Origin: Bhargavaea beijingensis
GTDB taxonomy: Bacteria; Bacillota; Bacilli; Bacillales_A; Planococcaceae
NCBI RefSeq assembly: GCF_900101985.1
Contig: NZ_FNAR01000007.1
Location: forward strand, 1 to 64,000
Direction: 5' to 3'
Length of the DNA: 64,000 nucleotides
A model generated the notes under the pieces. It searched no databases, was not told the origin of the DNA, and saw only the letters and a program-made list of their open reading frames with translations. A program made the position numbers and the translations under genes. Shown here piece by piece: positions 60,625-64,000 of the stretch; position 1 is the first letter of the stretch; the number at the start of each line of letters is the position of its first letter.

Positions 60625-63390
60625 ATGGACTACAAGAGCACATTGCTCATGCCGAAAACAGATTTCCCGATGCGCGGAAACCTGCCGAAAAATGAGCCGA
60701 AGATGCAGGAAAAATGGGGAGAGATGGACATCTATCAAAAAGTGCAGGAACGGACTGAAGGCCGTCCGTTTTTCGTCCTTCACGACGGTCCGCCGTACGC
60801 CAACGGTGATCTCCATATGGGCCATGCACTCAACAAGGTGTTGAAAGATATTGTTGTCCGGCACCGTTCCATGACCGGCTATCATGCTCCTTACGTGCCG
60901 GGATGGGATACGCACGGCCTGCCGATTGAACAGGCGCTTGTCAACAAGGGGGTCAACCGGAAGGAAATGACGGTGGCCGAATTCCGTGAGCTTTGCAAGG
61001 AATACGCGCTTGAGCAGATCGACCGGCAGCGCTCACAGTTCAAGCGGATCGGTGTCCGCGGAAATTGGGAAAACCCGTACATCACCTTGAAGCCCGAGTT
61101 TGAAGCCCGCCAGATCGGCGTCTTCGGAGACATGGCCAAAAAGGGCTATATCTATAAAGGCAAAAAACCGGTCTACTGGTCGCCGTCCAGCGAATCCGCA
61201 CTTGCGGAAGCAGAGATCGAGTACAAGGACAAAAAGTCGCCTTCGATCTATGTTGCATTCCCTGTCAAGGACGGCAAGGGTGTTCTGGATACAGATGTGA
61301 ACTTCCTGATCTGGACAACGACCCCTTGGACGATCCCGGCCAACCTCGGGATCTCGGTCCATCCGGACTTCGACTATTCCGTCGTCGAAGCGGACGGCAA
61401 AAAGTATATCCTGGCCAAAGACCTTCTTGAAGAAGTTTCCTCAAAGGTCGGCTGGGAAAAAGTCGAGACGCTGAAAGAACTGAAAGGCAGGGAACTTGAA
61501 CATCTCACTGCCGGACATCCGCTTTACGGCAGGGATTCCCTGATCATCCTCGGAGACCATGTCACGATCGATGCCGGTACCGGCTGTGTCCACACTGCGC
61601 CGGGCCACGGGGAAGACGACTTCCGCGTCGGCAAGGCGAACGGCCTAGACGTGCTTTGCCCGGTGGATGACCGCGGCTATATGACCGAGGAGGCACCAGG
61701 CTTCGAAGGACTCTTTTATGACCAGGCAAACAAGCCGATCACGGATGCTTTGAATGAAAAAGGGGCCCTCGTGCATCTTGAGTTCATGACTCACTCCTAT
61801 CCGCACGACTGGCGCACCAAAAAGCCGGTCATCTTCCGCGCCACTTCCCAGTGGTTCGCTTCGATCGAGAAGTTCCGGGAGGAGCTGCTGCAAGCAATCC
61901 GCAACACATCGTTCACGCCGGCGTGGGGGGAAACCCGCCTTTATAACATGGTCCGCGACCGCGGGGACTGGTGCATCTCCCGCCAGAGGGCATGGGGAGT
62001 TCCGATCCCGGTCTTCTACGCGGAAAACGGGGAGCCCATCATCACCGACGAAACAATCACACATGTACAGAAGCTGTTCCGCGAACACGGATCGAATATC
62101 TGGTTCGAGCGTGAAGCGAAGGACCTGCTGCCGGAAGGCTTCACGCATCCGGGCAGCCCGAATGGGAAGTTTACAAAGGAAACGGACATCATGGATGTCT
62201 GGTTCGACTCAGGCTCGACACACCAGGGCGTCCTCGTCGAACGGGATGACCTCGTTTATCCGGCCGACCTTTATCTCGAAGGGTCTGATCAGTATCGCGG
62301 CTGGTTCAATTCATCCCTGACGACTTCTGTGGCCATCAACGGCATTGCGCCCTACAAAGGCATTCTCAGCCACGGTTTTACACTGGACGGCGAGGGCCGC
62401 AAGATGAGCAAGTCGCTCGGCAACGTCATCGTACCGGCAAAAGTGATGGACCAGATGGGCGCGGACATCCTGCGCCTGTGGGTATCTTCCACGGACTATA
62501 CGGCGGATGTGCACGTGTCGGATGCCATCTTTAAACAGGTATCAGAAGTCTATCGGAAAATCCGCAACACGTTGCGCTTCCTGCACGGGAACCTGGCGGA
62601 CTTTGACCCGGCAAAGGATCGTGTCGCACATGCCGGCCTCCGTCCGGTCGACAAGTACATGGAACTCAAGCTCCAGCGCTTGATCCGCACTGTCCGTGAG
62701 GCCTATGACCGCTACGAGTTCATGACGGTCTACACTTCCGTCAACAATTTCGTGACGGGCGATCTGAGCTCGTTCTATCTGGATATCGCGAAAGACGTGG
62801 TGTATATCGAGGCTGCCGATCATCCTCACCGCCGTGCGATGCAGACAGTCATGTATGACACGCTGATCGCCCTCCTCAAGCTGATGTCGCCGATCATCCC
62901 GCATACGACAGACGAAATGTGGGGCTACCTCGCACATGAGGAGGCGGAAAGCGTCCAGCTGACCGACATGCCTGATGCCCGCGCGGAAACAGATGAAGAC
63001 ATTGCGCTCATGGCGCGTTTCTCCGAGCTGATGGAGGTCCGTGACGATGTTCTGAAGGCGCTGGAAGAAGCCCGGAATGGGAAAGTAATCGGCAAATCGC
63101 TCGAAGCGGCAGTGACCGTCTATGTTCCGGAGGATCTCAAGGTGCTCCTCACTTCGGAAGACATCGACTTCGCACAGTTCTTTATCGTTTCCGGCTTCCG
63201 CATCGGCGGCAATCTGGAAAATTCTCCTGCAGACGCGACAGGCTCACGCGTCCGCGTCGTCGTGGAAAAGGCGGAAGGCGAGAAATGTGCACGCTGCTGG
63301 TCCGTACCGGGCACAGTCGGCGAAAATCCGGAACATCCGGAACTCTGCGCACGCTGCGCCGACGTCGTCATCAATCACTACGAAGCGTAA
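60625..63390 (+). CDS. ileS: Isoleucyl-tRNA synthetase
   Basis: A 921-residue class I synthetase. HMGH is at 64-67, KMSKS from Lys593, with a CP1 editing domain between them ([26 protein letters not shown]). The C-terminus has a zinc knuckle with CARCW and CARC. It is the normal bacterial form. ATG 60625 follows GAGGAGG. Expression is controlled by the T-box leader. Confidence 0.98.
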   Translation: MDYKSTLLMPKTDFPMRGNLPKNEPKMQEKWGEMDIYQKVQERTEGRPFFVLHDGPPYANGDLHMGHALNKVLKDIVVRHRSMTGYHAPYVPGWDTHGLPIEQALVNKGVNRKEMTVAEFRELCKEYALEQIDRQRSQFKRIGVRGNWENPYITLKPEFEARQIGVFGDMAKKGYIYKGKKPVYWSPSSESALAEAEIEYKDKKSPSIYVAFPVKDGKGVLDTDVNFLIWTTTPWTIPANLGISVHPDFDYSVVEADGKKYILAKDLLEEVSSKVGWEKVETLKELKGRELEHLTAGHPLYGRDSLIILGDHVTIDAGTGCVHTAPGHGEDDFRVGKANGLDVLCPVDDRGYMTEEAPGFEGLFYDQANKPITDALNEKGALVHLEFMTHSYPHDWRTKKPVIFRATSQWFASIEKFREELLQAIRNTSFTPAWGETRLYNMVRDRGDWCISRQRAWGVPIPVFYAENGEPIITDETITHVQKLFREHGSNIWFEREAKDLLPEGFTHPGSPNGKFTKETDIMDVWFDSGSTHQGVLVERDDLVYPADLYLEGSDQYRGWFNSSLTTSVAINGIAPYKGILSHGFTLDGEGRKMSKSLGNVIVPAKVMDQMGADILRLWVSSTDYTADVHVSDAIFKQVSEVYRKIRNTLRFLHGNLADFDPAKDRVAHAGLRPVDKYMELKLQRLIRTVREAYDRYEFMTVYTSVNNFVTGDLSSFYLDIAKDVVYIEAADHPHRRAMQTVMYDTLIALLKLMSPIIPHTTDEMWGYLAHEEAESVQLTDMPDARAETDEDIALMARFSELMEVRDDVLKALEEARNGKVIGKSLEAAVTVYVPEDLKVLLTSEDIDFAQFFIVSGFRIGGNLENSPADATGSRVRVVVEKAEGEKCARCWSVPGTVGENPEHPELCARCADVVINHYEA

Positions 63391-63423
63391 GCAACAGCCG
63401 CTCCCCTCAAGGGGCACAGACAG

Positions 63424-63459
63424 AATCGGACCCAGAAAAAACTTTCTGGGTCCGATTTG
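63424..63459 (+). terminator. Terminator after ileS
   Basis: AATCGGACCCAGAAA pairs with TTTCTGGGTCCGATT. The T-run is short (TTTG). The next 200 bases hold no gene; ylyA, found here in B. subtilis, is absent. Confidence 0.85.
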
Positions 63460-63665
63460 TCATTTAGTAGCCAAAAAAGCCCCATAACCGATTAAAGCGA
63501 AGGTCCGGACCGCAAATCCGGGGGATGATTAAGTAACCACTTTCAGGAATAGTCTGATACATGGTTCTTCAACTCGCCGGCGCCTTTATGCACCCCATAT
63601 CCGGGCGCACACCTGCGGCAACGTATGGTAAAATAAACAGGATTCAATCGGATGGAGGAAAAGAC

Positions 63666-64000
63666 GTGTTATTTTACTACGCCATCGCGGCGGCCCTTGT
63701 CATCATCGACCAGTGGACAAAGTGGCTTGTCGTGAGATATATGGAAGTCGGAGAGCGGATTACCGTACTGGATCCGTATCTCGCCATTTTGTCGCACCGC
63801 AATCGCGGAGCGGCATGGGGGATGCTGCAGGGCCAGATGTGGCTGTTCTATATCGTGACAGTGGTGGTCGTCGCGGGAATCCTGTATTATTTCCACAAAC
63901 ATGGAAAAGAAGGCGGGGCGGGCTTCCGGGTGAGCCTCATGATGCTCTTGGGCGGCGCACTCGGCAACTTCATCGACCGGCTGCGGATGGGGGAAGTGGT
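63666..64000 (+). CDS. lspA: Lipoprotein signal peptidase LspA (3' end outside window)
   Basis: The first 111 residues of signal peptidase II. GTG 63666 follows GGAGGAAAAGAC. Visible are the first helix with ALVIIDQWTKW, the HRNRGAAWGML block with the conserved Asn-x-Gly-Ala, the second and third helices, and GGALGNFIDRLRMGEV with the first catalytic aspartate. It cleaves prolipoproteins such as the ctaC product. The reading frame stays open to the window end. An extended -10 (TGGTAAAAT, 63626-63634) may be its promoter. Confidence 0.95.
   Translation, partial: MLFYYAIAAALVIIDQWTKWLVVRYMEVGERITVLDPYLAILSHRNRGAAWGMLQGQMWLFYIVTVVVVAGILYYFHKHGKEGGAGFRVSLMMLLGGALGNFIDRLRMGEV

Overview
The window is a chromosomal segment of a GC-rich (roughly 55% G+C by eye) endospore-lineage member of the Bacillales. 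Gene order follows the Bacillus subtilis yktB-typA-ylaN-ftsW-pyc-cta-ylb-dcw-sigE/sigG-ylm-divIVA-ileS-lspA backbone almost gene for gene. The GC content, the reduced dcw cluster (no murE, murG or murB) and several gene choices point to a Planococcaceae-type organism, possibly near Bhargavaea or Sporosarcina; this assignment is inference.

Layout. 1-1117 is a decayed group IIC intron lying against the 3' end of yktB. 1136-6928 holds small conserved genes plus suhB, typA and ylaN. 6994-11617 carries ftsW and pyruvate carboxylase. 11757-19537 is the heme A / aa3-type cytochrome c oxidase block (ctaA divergent from ctaB, then ctaCDEF, ctaG, ctaM). 19676-33892 is the ylb region: a permease, a YugN-like protein, a CAP-domain protein, a stand-alone aspartokinase domain divergent from a MurE ligase, ylbF, a GDPD phosphodiesterase, ylbG, rsmD, coaD, ylbJ, ylbL, ylbM, ylbN, rpmF, an enoyl-CoA hydratase and a YlbO/RsfA-like regulator. 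34029-37175 is a three-gene biotin-dependent acyl-CoA carboxylase operon behind a cre-like site. 37417-40402 has a PanE-like reductase, a DUF3397 protein and bshC. 40995-54049 is the division and cell-wall cluster (mraZ, rsmH, ftsL, pbpB, spoVD, mraY, murD, spoVE, divIB, ftsA, ftsZ). 54252-56707 is spoIIGA-sigE-sigG. 56923-60277 is ylmC, ylmE, sepF, ylmG, ylmH and divIVA. An isoleucine T-box leader, ileS and the start of lspA end the window.

How the parts fit. Most genes serve respiration, peptidoglycan synthesis, division and sporulation. Sequence-level promoters support this: sigma-E-type elements precede spoVD, ylbJ and the ylbO-like gene, a sigma-H-type plus a sigma-A-type promoter precede ftsAZ, and MraZ-type repeats precede mraZ. 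The most interesting unit is the divergent pair of an ACT-less aspartokinase and a relocated MurE carrying the meso-DAP-type DNPR motif, with sporulation-type promoter candidates between them. It may be a module supplying diaminopimelate-type precursor for spore cortex; this is a hypothesis. No CRISPR array, rRNA, tRNA gene, prophage or intact insertion sequence was seen.
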